Origin: Gavia stellata
Lineage: Eukaryota > Chordata > Aves > Gaviiformes > Gaviidae
Reading direction: 5' to 3'
DNA length: 64,000 nt
NCBI RefSeq assembly: GCF_030936135.1
Contig: NC_082620.1
Location: 4,774,001 to 4,838,000, forward strand
The notes beneath the pieces are model-generated. The model had not been told where the DNA came from. It saw only the letters and a program-made list of their open reading frames with translations, and ran no database searches. Within the stretch, counting starts at the first letter, position 1; each line of letters starts with the position of its first letter. The position numbers and the translations under genes are program-made. Below are positions 1-10,554 of the stretch, piece after piece.

Positions 1-1079
1 ACTGAGTCAAGACAGGGCAAAAGACCTCCAACATAACAGTTTTCCTTTAAGTGAAAGGGAAGAAAAGAGCACACTCACCTGATCCGCCCAGCTAAGAACA
101 TGGCCAACAGGCAGGTGAACAGCCCAAGGACAGCAACTGCCATCTGGTGATTTGTCCCGTAAGCCCATGCGGCACTCAGGTTCTCCACCATCTGTTCTGG
201 GAGCAGACGGAGCAGCTCCTGCCAGCCCACCACTGTCATGGAAGTGTCATTTTCCAAGTCTGCACGTGAGCTTGTGCCAGTCCTGTTCTGAATGGACACT
301 GGACCAGAGGAGACAGGAGCAGGGACTGCTACACTGAGCGAGAAGGGGTCGCCTGACCCATACAAAGCCATCAGAACCAGGAACGCACAGCTGAGGAAGG
401 CCAAGAACCGCAGAAATATCACCTGAGCTGGTGTGGTTATGGAAGCAGAAGAGGAGGATGAACATAAACTCTGCAGAGGAAGGGAGAAACACCTTGTTAG
501 AAGCTGAATGAACTGTAGTAAGGTTTCAAAATGGTGCTTTACGGAACACTTCCAGACTGTATGGTTTACTGGACAGTTTTGCACAAGTCCTTGTAAGTCT
601 CTGTACTGGGCTGACACCACAATGGATGCTGTAGACTAGCAAAGAGCAACAGCAGACCTATGAGCAGAAGCCAAGGTCAGGCAGGGCAGCGAGGCAAGGA
701 GGTGGTCATAATCCCTTCCCATTGTTCTTAGTTCTTTTTTTCCCTGTATTCTGTAGTTTCCTGCACTGTACTCAAATTGGCTTCCCTATCTCATTTTTTC
801 TGCCTGTCCCACTATTTTCCTTCCACTCTGTTCTTATTATTACATTAGACTTACCTTCTGGCAACTGCACCAAATGACACCAGCAAGAGAAAAACCTCCA
901 ACTAACATCAGGAGCATCTGTGGCAACTACCTCTTCCAAAACTTCTGCCATGCACCCAAGCTCCCAGAGTTAGAGAGCCTCAAGGCTGCTCCCTTCCTTT
1001 CCCAGCAGCAAACCCAGGTGCAGAGGTACCTAGTTCTCTGCATTTCCCCCTAAATTCCCTCATCTCTTCCCCCACGTAC
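1..1079 (-). other. TMEM201: TMEM201 introns 4 and 5 (noncoding parts)
   Basis: Bases 1-78 are the start of intron 5, and 471-1079 are intron 4 (609 bp). Intron 4 has a normal pyrimidine-rich minus-strand acceptor next to base 471. I see no other feature in either stretch. Confidence 0.85.
79..470 (-). CDS. TMEM201: TMEM201 coding exon 5 (two membrane segments)
   Basis: This exon is 392 nt and encodes residues 200-329 plus two bases of Arg330. It begins with a serine-rich linker (SLCSSSSSAS), then a membrane segment (VIFLRFLAFLSCAFLVLMAL), a lumenal-type loop with N-glycosylation sequons (NRT, NDT, NLS), and a second membrane segment (AVAVLGLFTCLLAMFLA). The acceptor is CTGCAG|AGTTTA and the donor ATCAG|GTGAGT. 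The serine linker is longer than the human one as I recall it. The rest of the gene lies to the left of base 1. Confidence 0.95.
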
Positions 1080-4000
1080 CTGAGTATAGGTCTTGTCTGT
1101 CTCACGGCGTTTGAAATGGTGGCTGAGCAGCAGCGCCCGGAGCTGCCGATTCTGATGTTTTATGTAATACTCCACAGCAGCCTGGCACGGACGACACAGC
1201 TTGTAGGTCTGCTCCAGATGGTGCTTATACACCTCAATCTCCTCATCGTATTTGCCCTGGTGAGAGAATAGGAGAGGAAAAGTAGGTGAGGACTGCAGGT
1301 CCCTCATCAGTTATCATGCTTCCTACTGACATGTGAGCAAGGCATGCTTCCAGCCTCCAGAGAAACAGCCACCTCAAACAAGGCCTGAACAGTGACCAAG
1401 CTGGAGGTCAGCCATACAACCAGCTTCACAGGCAGCTGACCCAGCCTCCATGTCCCAGAAGAGACAAAACAGCCCTTGGAGAAGGCTGCTGTGGCTCAGT
1501 TTCGGGATGTTGACTTTCTATGGCCCGATTTTGCCGTCTTTGTTGAGACCTTATGAACTCAACACAGATGATGAGACAAAAAACTAGACTTCCTCTTCCC
1601 CTCCTCAAACGAGGAGACACAAAGACCTGTTGCCCCTTCACACCACTGTACTGGAGAAAGGAGAGGCAAGCTCCTTCCAGAACTCAGCCACAGACTCAAA
1701 GGCTGTCACTGTTCGAAGGGCCTGGTGAGATGAGCTCCATAAATCGTTAATAACATTTGTAATCGAGTGAGTAGGGCCAAAGGTACGTTTTTCAGCATCA
1801 CTACAGCAGACACATCACTTATCAGAAGGGCTTCTAGGGCTCTTCCATCTCCACTCCCAGCTTCTATCAAGATCCTTGTACCAAAAGCATACAGCTGAAA
1901 AGCATACAGCTTCTTTGGGAGAAGGAAGTAAAAAGATGCGTTGTAGCTGCCTGAAGGCTTGCTGTGGCAGTTTCATACGATCCATCTGCCAGAATCGAGA
2001 AGGAATCACATGGGAAAGACTAGTAGCAGCAGGCTCACCCCTCACTGGACAGGCCAGCAAGGCTGAGAGAGGCCACTGCTGTCACTGACACACATATCTA
2101 ACACACATATCTAACTGACACACATATCTAACACTGACACACATATCTAACTGTGTTAGATAACACAGTCCCATGTTTCTTAGCTGGCACAGACACCGCA
2201 GTTCACTGAATGTCTAAAAAGGGGCCAAAGGCTGGCATTACTTGAGCAGGTGGATAGGTCTGGCAAGAGGCAGGGACTAGAAATAAAGCTGAGAAAAGGG
2301 AATCAGCCAAAGACATTCTCATTAAGCATGATCAAATTTAAATCTGTTCCCTGGGAGTCATCCTGATTAAACTCATTACAATTACACAAAGCAGACTGGG
2401 TTAGGCAACCCACAGGATGAACGCATCCCACTATAGCGCGGTCTTACAACCCCAAGGCTTGACCATGGTTGAAAGCTAAGGAGTGCCACACTAAATTTGC
2501 ATGAAACTTTGGGGAGCCATAAAACCGTGAAGGAGAAACCCCCCTATCCTCTCCTCCATGCATATTAAGTAATGGGAAGGCCCAGAAGTCGCTCAGCAGG
2601 AAATCCTGCTGCTGTAACTGTAAAATCCCTTTGTCCTCCTAGACCTCAGCGATGTGCATGCTTGGTTTTGGGCTCAAGCTTCAACTTCCAGTGTCCATCT
2701 AGAACAGGTCATTACATTCTGGCTTTGGAGTAGGCTTAATTAAGTCTGCAACACTAATCCGTAACCTTCTCTGCACTGGAGTGCCACATAGTGCTTCTGA
2801 AGACTACTGGAGCATCATTCCATAGCACACTGCAAAATTCCTATCCTTCTTGCTTACCAGGCTGCAGCTGTACAGCCATTTGCTGTACCATTTGCAAAGC
2901 CAGACAAAATAAATTATTACAGAGCAAATTAATCAGAGCAGGAATAGCAGATACATGCATGGGAATGCCTTGGACAAACATTCTCCTGTGATGCTAGTCC
3001 CTAACGAACACTCACCTCCTCCCTTGGTGAGAATGAAGCCAGCTGTTTGATCTTCATGGTTTGATGGTTGTTGCATTTCTTGCAAAGCAGAATCTGACTG
3101 CTCACCCACTGCTGTGGTTTGGTAGGATCACAGAAAGTTGTAGCACCCGACACAACGTGGTTAAGGTGTTCCATGTACTGAGCAGGGATGGGCTTGTTGT
3201 AGTCTCCATTCTGACAAGAAGCAAAAAGGGAGGCAGGAGGGAAAGCAAACATGAGATCATAGAAGTCAAAGCTAGACGTCCTTTGATTGATAACAATATT
3301 CCCTAAGCTCTGCCAGGAGCTCTACACTCCATGCATTCACCTATGTAACAAAAGAAGTAAGTAAAAAAAGAGACGAAATGCTTCAAATCTTTTCCCCCAT
3401 CCACTGTTCTGTACCCCTACTGCAAGCAGTTGGTGGTGGTGGATTTTGGCTTAAGACAGGCTTTGTTATTTAATACCCTAAATAAAGCAATTCAGCTGTT
3501 CCAAAATACAAAACCAGAGAAGAATTGTGCCATATATTAAAAAAAAGATTCTTAAGAGATATTGGTGAAAATGTCAAGGCCCTTTTCGCTCTTTAAAGAG
3601 AGGAAAGTGGGTCTTTATCATTCTATGTTAGCACATCCCGGTACAGTGGATTCCTTCTTAAATGTGACCGAGTGAGTTCACAGGTGCTCAGCACAGAGCT
3701 GCCAGCTGTCAAACCACTGGATATTCATCTGCACTGGGCCTGTATCATCTTAAATGAGGAGCAGGGTTTTCCCACAAGCACTGTTCCACAGGGCATGCAC
3801 CTTCCCAGCCACCCTTCAAGCGATTTGTCACAGTACCTCTTGGAACCCGTTGTACTGCTCGCAGTTGGGGCAGTCCCAGCAGTTGCGATTCCCATATGGC
3901 ACTACCGTGTCCTGATTGCAGAACCAGCAGTTCACTGTCACGTGTGTGGGCTTCTTCCTGTTAGGAAAGGAAACGTATCAGGCATCAACACTGAATTCAG

Positions 4001-7000
4001 CTGATGTAGAGGAAAGCAATGGCTTTCAAACAGGGAAATGCAAGAGAGGCTAGAATAACAATCAATCTACCCATTCAGTATGTTTATCAGTATGACTCAG
4101 AGTAGTCATTTTAGCAGTGAAAAGATGGACTATTAAAGTAGAAATAAATTTCTGCCTGATGCTCATATCTCCTTGTGCTAGTACCATGGACATGCCACAA
4201 CTTTAATAACAACCTTGTGAATAACCCACTTCACTGTTTTTCAGAGGCATATTTGGGGGTGCAAGTCCTCTCCACGATCAGCAGTGTTAATATACGCGAA
4301 GGGTGCAGTAGAGTTGCTGCTTAATACACAGGTTCTGGGAAACGGAAGTTATGATCCACAAGAACTGCGTATGAAGGCACTCAGAAACCTAGGAAATGGG
4401 CTCGTGGTTACAGTTTTGTCTGCCCTGCTTTTTACAAAATTTTTCAAGGACGAGGACATATCAAATTATCCCAAGTTTCAGGCACTGTAAATAACTGTTT
4501 CTTCACAGCTTTAGGATACATATGGAGGAACGGAGGAATCAACATGTCTTCCCCAGTTTTTATGCACTGGAACGGAAGAGACAAAGACTAATGACCTGGA
4601 TCCATTAGCCCCTTGTTTTTTAAAACAATCCTGTTAAAACAACAGTCACTAAAAGAGAAACAGCTATGACATGGCCCCATTGCAACAGGCTGTGACAGAT
4701 GCTTGAGCAAAGAACTTCAGTGGCCTGGCTCTTGAGCCTGCCTGCTAAATAAGGTCTGCGTTTGTCTTGAAACTCGGTGCAATACCCCAGAGGAAGCTTC
4801 CTGGCAGGTCAAGGCAACACAGGCCAGCTGTCTGGGGTTACCAGAACCCATCCCAGTCACACCTCCGAGGGAGGGCAGCTGTTCAGGCAAAGCCCAGGCA
4901 GGGACTCGCCATGGCAGCTCTGCAGACAGACGGACCCAGCTGCCACCAGCCCTGTCTGCTGCCCAACTCCACCAAGTCATCAGCGTGCCTCCAGCCCAAC
5001 AGCTTCTAAAGCAGCAGTGAAAGCAACTGAGCCGGGAGGCTTACTGAGGGCCTGGGAAGCAAATAGCGTTAGCCAAAGTGCCCACCAGCTGAGAGCAACT
5101 TCTCTTCTTCCTGCTCTAGGAGACATTCTCTGCTGCTGTAATATTCTGTAGTGAAACATCTTCTGAAGGCTGCAGAAATGTTGTCTGGCACCCTGCAACC
5201 AAACGGGCAGGTGGTTCTCCCCTTAGTTAAGCTGGCTTCTCTCTCAGCCATCACCTTTGTAGCTGGATGCCTACAATTTAAGATTCTTCCCCACTCACAT
5301 TTCCATAGACCATGTCTTGAAACTTGGTTCACAAAATATCAAACCCTCAAGTGATGCTTGGGCCTCCTGTTTAAGTACTAATGATGGGGATAAGCTTGAA
5401 ATGAAGCACCAGAAAGAGGCCTAAAAAGCCAGAGGGCACAGAGGACTCCCTGCCAGGTGCTGAAAGGAAATGGTTGGAGCTACTATGGTGACAGATTCTC
5501 ATCTCAAAATAGATGCATACACCCACACCCCTCTTAAAATGAATATTCACTGCTCAACTTTGTTCATTGCCAAGGGGGCTCAAAACAGTAAGTGATCTGA
5601 GCTAAAAATACCACCATTGAAACTGACAGGCAAAAAAACAGTTTAAAGCAGACAGAAATCCAGGTCGCTGGTCCAAATTATCCATAGGCTACCACTGTCC
5701 AAAAGCCAAGCAAACCACATGTCAAAACAGCTGTATGAAGGATGGGCAGCAGCACCTGCTGGTGCTAGTTTCATCTCACTATCATAGGTGTAAAAGTTCT
5801 GAAAATGTAACACATGAGCTCCAGCATGTTAACCAGCAAAATACAAATCCCACTGCACCTTGAGCATAGACTTTGATAGCAAGCACAACCTAAACTCCAT
5901 CCTCTGATGTAGGTTATTGCACAGGTCCCGGGTACTGTGCGAAGGGCTACAATCCCACCGTCGTAACGCTGTGGCTCCATCCTCTGGCACCACGGAAATA
6001 AGACACATCACACTTCAGTCTCTCTAACTTCCACGATGTGACAGAGTAGGTAGAAGCACTAATTTCAAGGATAACACAGAAATGGAAAGCACAGGCCAAA
6101 AAAATTAGTAAAGCATGCATGCTATCAAGCAAGAAAAGAACCAATGCCAAACCCTATCTGAGAACTTGCTAATGTCAGAGACCAAATCCTTAGTGTACTT
6201 GAGACCTTTCCATATTTTCCAAACAGGATTCCATTTCTCACTCTTGAGGCTGAGGAAGAGCTACCAAGGGTTAAATAGCAGCCCTTCATTCTCACAATAT
6301 ATGCAAAAGAAATTGCTAAATCCTGGATTATTTAGGATAAAAAGCAATAATCCTTCCTTTTGTGAACCTATAATCTGTTGCCATAGAAATAGGTGCAAAA
6401 ATATCAGAAGTTCCCAACCTTGTGGATGAAATAGAAAGAAAAAAAAAAAAAAGGTCATTTGAGGCAAGAACACGTAGGTAGGGTGCTAATTTTCTAGTAA
6501 TTGGGCAGGACTTTAAAACAAAAAACAAGTACTGCATTTGGAAAGACTCCCAAATACAGATTTAATGACTTCGGAACTATATATACCTTGACTGAATGCA
6601 GGCAGCAGCTGAATGTAATAAGCTGGAGCACACATTGCTTCTGAAGTCAGACATTCTGTCATGAGAAGACAGACAATGCAAAACCCATATAAGCATTTAC
6701 CATGGCTCAATCTCTTGCAAAACACTAGGCAAATCATCCCTAAGGAGTTTATAATCTAACACTGTATTAACTTGAACTAGCTTCACTGGACAAAGAACCA
6801 CCCCGCAAAACAAAACCTGAGCAGCAAGAAGTGATTGAATTACTTACTGGACAGAGAGATCCCGTTAACAGCTGACTTGCTGTGCTAACTCAATATGTAG
6901 CCTACACACCCAAACAAGCTAGAAAAAATTTCCCAGGTTTGGACAAATTGTTTTGCAGGTAGAAGATCTTTGCTTAAGACAACACTGGGGGGACATACCT

Positions 7001-10000
7001 GGAGTAAACTCAGTTATGAGATCAACACCGAAATGTCTGCTACTGCTCAGACAATATGACAAAATGTTCCTTTGTGAGAGGCTATCAGACTCCTTTATTT
7101 TACTAACAAAAATCAGACTGCAGGTATACCCACTGACAAACACTGTTTAGCAACTAGTTTGTGTCTCTCATGTAACATAAGAAGGAACTTACGTTCCTTC
7201 CAACTCCCAACACTCTCCACTATTCCCCATTTATACATAAATTTAAGGTCATGCTTAAGTGCACATTTTTAATGGCTTGCCAGAACAACAGTCTCCCTGA
7301 TAAGTGCAGATGAAATCAGTTACCTGATAATAATAAACTGGATTTCTAAATATTTTTATTTACATCTATTCCCCCCCTCCTTTACTGCTAGGTCAGAAGA
7401 TGAAGATGTTTGATTTTCCATATTCTTAAAAGAGGCCACAGGTGGATGCGCAGTTAGCTCTTCACCGGGTTACCCTCATCCTCTGCCAAGGATTAAAAGA
7501 AAAAAACAATTCTCCATTAAAAGTATTTAAAGCAACACTCTCAGTGCTGGCACAGCTGGATTACAAAGCAATTATACAAACGGCTATGCCAGCAAATCTG
7601 TAGAAAAAAAACACGGTAGGAAGAGGAGCTCTTTTGCACAGATCAGTTTTGATCACAGCATCTGATGGCAGTTTGACATAAGCTGCCAAAAGCTCCAAGG
7701 TATAGAGCAAGCCCATGGCACAGCATGGTCAGCATGACTGAGTTAAGAGGAGCTCACTGAACCTGATCCCGTGTTCAGCTCACAGTTAGGGAAGCTCCTG
7801 GGCGGCAGAGCTCACTGAGCTGCCATAATTCCAAGTTGCGCCCATGTCCATCACCTGTCAATAAAGGGGTCTGCCAGTGCAGATGCAATGCTAAGCCCCA
7901 TTTTCCAATGTGAGAAAAAACACATCACAGCTGTCTAGATTCCAGCAGGCAAACTGTATCATAGATGCGTTTGCTCAGAACCAGCAGCTGTAGACAGGGT
8001 TGAGGATTTAGCCACGAGACTCCATTTCTAGTACAGTGTCATAGGTTAGCCTATCCTTTCCCGAAAGCCTGAATTAGTGTCCTCTTAACAGGGAAAAAGG
8101 TGCCCAGTGGACCCAGGCAGGGGCACAGACCCACAGTCATAACCCCTTTCTGTGCTGTCCCCCTCAAAGACTGTCTTCTGTGGAACTGCAGCTTCAGCAG
8201 CTTTTAATACTCTGGAGAATACCGGCCATCAGGACAGGATCCTCCAGAAAAGGTGCCTCTTTTTGCCATCTCAGTGTCTGCGACAAGCTTCTCAACTAAC
8301 TTAACTAGCTGCACGGCAGTTCCCAAGTTCCTACCGGTCTCTTTTAGAGTCAGCGATGGCTTATCTTGACTTTACTTGTAGAAGGAGCAGCCTCTGCCAT
8401 CACTGACCCAGAGAGTCCCAAAAATCCTCATGGCGTACTCTATACCGGTAGTGACAAGTCAGTAGCTAACAACCAGGAGGGGCACAGAAGACGAATATAA
8501 CAAACAAGTAGCCAAGCTGGGATCAAAAAGAAAGACCACAAAATACCAGAGTTTTCCTATCTGGCCCAAACTCATAAGGTTTAAGCAGTTCCTGTGCATA
8601 TCTGGACGTCAAATCATTTTTCTCCCTGATACAAAAAGCACAGTCTTGGATGCTGGCACAGTTACAGCAGTGTAACTCCACATATTGACAGTTATTCCAG
8701 AACTACTTTCCACTAGATTGTTCTGATATATTTTATTTCCCTTTCTACAGGGGGGGGTAAAGGCATCTTGCTAGATCGTTAAGTGCACTCATGCTGAAAA
8801 CTGAGCAAAGCAGGGCTGTACCATAACATTAACACCAAAGGCAAAGGCAGCATCATGTCTGTGTTTGGATCAGTCCCTTACAAAGCTGTCCTCCTTGATG
8901 ACTTTGGAAGATTCATTTAACTAAGGCAAAGTAAGAGATCAGGTAGTATCAGAATAGTATTGAGAAACACAAATATGTAGCCCCAAAGAGTTATCAAGGT
9001 CACCTCCTGAGAATATTTACAGCTCACCAGCAATTTCAAGGACTTGGGAAAAAATGCTTTCCATTCCAGAGACCTTTCGATGAACTTAAGCAAAACAAAT
9101 CCAATCTCTTGCCTCAAAAGACATGTTAGCCTCAACCGGGTCAAAGAAATGCTGCCTGCTTCACTGGGGATTGCTTTCGGCCACCAGTATTTCTTAACTG
9201 CCCTAAACATGCCATAGAAATGCCAAGTCTTCTATAGGGGCTAATATACCACAGACCATTTATATGGTGATATAAACAGCAAATGCTTTAGAGCAAACCT
9301 TAAACATTTTATTGCGGATGCAGAAATATGCTTCTATTTCAAAGCGTGAACTTGAAGTGAACCTTAAGACAACGAGCCCTTGGGACCGCCTTTTTCTCCA
9401 ACAGAAGCACTCAATAGATGAGCAGACTGCTCCAGTCTGTTCTGTTACACACTCTGAAGTGCCTCTTACTCCATCTAATCCCACATTCATTTCAACCTCC
9501 GCTAGATTAAAGTCTGTCAAATTAAACTTTACTCCTTTCAGGAAATCTGTATCCTGACTTCTCTCCTGACGCTTTTCAAACCTTGTTTTCAGTTGGTCTC
9601 GGTTTAAATTCGTCCTAAGGTCAGAAACGTCCCGTGCCATTAAGAAACCAAGAATCTTGGGCACTAACTCGGAACGTGGAGTCACCTTCCCAAGTTTTAG
9701 CACTGCACTCCGAGCGCTGCTACTCCTCCGGCCCCCTCCCGCTGTTCCCCCCGCTCTCACCTCCAAATCCACCGCCACAAGAAGGAAACCATTCTCTCTC
9801 CCCGCCTGAAACACGCCCGAACGCACGAAGAGAACCCTCAGCCGCCGCGCGCGGGGGTAACGGCAGCTCCGGGCCGCGCGCGGAGGGCGGGAGAGGCGCA
9901 GCTCCCACAGCGCCCGCTCCTCGCTGCTCCGCGCGGGCACACAAAGAGCCGAAGCGAGTCCAGGGGATGGGGGAAAACGCATCCAGCCGCTTACCTGCGA

Positions 10001-10362
10001 GTGTTCGCTGCCGCCGAGAATTCGGGGGGACCCTTTCCTCAACACGCGCCTCACCCCCGCCACCACAGGGACAAAACCAAACCGGCCCCGAGGCCGGGAG
10101 CCCCAGGCTTACCGGGAGCCCCGCCTGGTCTCTCCCCGCCCCGCCGGGGCTGTCCCCTCTGCCACCGCCCGGCAGCACGGCCAGCCCCGCGCGGAGCCCT
10201 CCCGCCGCCGCGGCCCGCATCCGGCCGGCCATTGTCCGCCGCCCCGCCCGGCCCCTACCTCCGCGCGATGCGGTAGAGCAGCAGCCCGGCGGCGGCGGCG
10301 CAGACGGTGACGCCCAGCCCGCCGGCGGGGCAGCGGGCCAGCAGCGCCCCGGCTCCCTCCAT
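79..10362 (-). CDS. TMEM201: TMEM201 (Samp1/NET5), inner nuclear membrane protein, 5' part of gene (coding exons 1-5)
   Basis: TMEM201 is a multi-pass inner nuclear membrane protein. The family is known to associate with lamina and LINC-complex partners, to act in nuclear positioning and to reach the mitotic spindle. Five exons join in phase (10362-10259, 3957-3837, 3210-3016, 1256-1080, 470-79) and encode about 330 residues before the window ends. Seen in the translation: an N-terminal hydrophobic segment (about residues 15-33); a cysteine-rich nucleoplasmic region with CWFC (45-48), CWDCPNC (61-67), CKKC (118-121) and CRPC (161-164); and two further membrane segments (about 216-237 and 309-326). 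The start ATG lies in a CpG island and the N-terminus matches the family (ALLARCP, GGLGVT, LLYRIAR). The gene lies downstream of SLC25A33 on the same strand, as in human. The remaining membrane segments and C-terminus are outside the window. Identification is firm; the function is family knowledge. Confidence 0.97.
1080..1256 (-). CDS. TMEM201: TMEM201 coding exon 4
   Basis: This exon is 177 nt and encodes residues 141-199 in phase 0. It contains CRPC, the fourth cysteine pair, followed by QAAVEYYIKHQNRQLRALLL, one of the best-conserved parts of the protein. The acceptor is CACCAG|GGCAAA and the donor ACTCAG|GTACGT. Confidence 0.97.
1257..3015 (-). other. TMEM201: TMEM201 intron 3
   Basis: This 1.76-kb intron carries a short degenerate tandem repeat with an adjoining hairpin (2083-2162, listed separately). 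Otherwise it is plain intronic sequence. The open frames here are short and do not resemble any protein I recognise. Confidence 0.85.
2083..2162. repeat. Degenerate tandem repeat with terminal hairpin
   Basis: Four head-to-tail copies of a unit ending in acacatatctaa (19, 13, 17 and 19 bp) fill 2083-2150. The last copy runs into a perfect 8-bp inverted repeat, TATCTAAC-tgt-GTTAGATA, at 2144-2162. It looks like local slippage inside TMEM201 intron 3. Confidence 0.8.
3016..3210 (-). CDS. TMEM201: TMEM201 coding exon 3
   Basis: This exon is 195 nt and encodes residues 76-140 in phase 0. It begins NGDYNKPIPAQYMEHLNHVV and ends FSPREE, and contains CKKC, the third cysteine pair. The acceptor is TGTCAG|AATGGA and the donor GGAG|GTGAGT. 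It is highly conserved with vertebrate TMEM201. Confidence 0.97.
3211..3836 (-). other. TMEM201: TMEM201 intron 2
   Basis: This 626-bp intron lies between exons 2 and 3. No repeats or further features were recognised in it. Confidence 0.85.
3837..3957 (-). CDS. TMEM201: TMEM201 coding exon 2 (first CXXC pairs)
   Basis: This exon is 121 nt and encodes residues 36-75 after completing Arg35. It contains CWFC and CWDCPNC, the first cysteine pairs of the conserved putative zinc-binding domain, and ends in NGFQE. The acceptor is AACAG|GAAG and the donor AAGAG|GTACTG. The exon is too short for a long-ORF scan and has no methionine start; it was found by reading the minus strand. Confidence 0.95.
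3958..10258 (-). other. TMEM201: TMEM201 intron 1
   Basis: This 6.3-kb intron runs from the CpG island into AT-richer sequence. It contains a possible ancient repeat fragment (about 8645-8705) and, near its 5' end, a strong unused-looking splice donor (9995/9994) that may mark an alternative first exon. The remainder, including 4300-8600, shows no feature I can support. Confidence 0.8.
8645..8705. repeat. Possible ancient sauropsid interspersed-repeat fragment
   Basis: The string cagttacagcagtgtaact followed by ccacatattgac resembles the common old amniote repeat motif built around ttacaccagtgtaactcc and attgacttcaatgg. The match is by eye and short, so the class is unsure. Confidence 0.3.
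10259..10362 (-). CDS. TMEM201: TMEM201 coding exon 1
   Basis: This exon is 104 nt and encodes residues 1-34 plus two bases of an arginine codon. It carries the first hydrophobic segment (GGLGVTVCAAAAGLLLY). The donor reads GGAG|GTAGGG, cut at 10259/10258. The ATG at 10362-10360 is chosen because it gives the family N-terminus (MEGAGALLARCP); the frame stays open upstream only through GC-rich sequence. From memory, the human N-terminus is a few residues longer within this stretch. Confidence 0.95.
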
Positions 10363-10492
10363 GCCGCTCCCCCACACGGGCCGCCGCCGTCGCTGTGACC
10401 TCGGCGGCGGCGCTTTGTACGCGGCGCGGCCGCCCCCCACCTCCCGCCGCCGCCGCCGCTCCGCCCCTCCGCCGCGGCGGAGGCGGGCGGCG

Positions 10493-10499
10493 TGAGTCA
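10493..10499. promoter_or_regulatory. AP-1-type motif TGAGTCA, TMEM201 promoter, proximal copy
   Basis: An exact TGAGTCA heptamer lies about 131 bp upstream of the TMEM201 ATG, in the context GGCGTGAGTCACGG. Binding is inferred from the motif only. Confidence 0.5.
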
Positions 10500-10547
10500 C
10501 GGTGCGAGAAGCGCGGCGTGAAAGGCCGGAGTCGTGCGGCGGCGCCG

Positions 10548-10554
10548 TGAGTCA
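10548..10554. promoter_or_regulatory. AP-1/MARE-type motif TGAGTCAGC, TMEM201 promoter, distal copy
   Basis: A second exact TGAGTCA lies 55 bp from the first. It is followed by GC, which gives TGAGTCAGC, the half-MARE/antioxidant-response form. Each copy is also followed by a similar aaaggccg string (10521 and 10562), so the pair may descend from a small local duplication. Confidence 0.5.

Noticed and set aside
4284..4490. 68-codon plus-strand frame inside TMEM201 intron 1 that looks protein-like
   Set aside because: It starts with GTG, is short, lies antisense in an intron and matches no protein I recognise.
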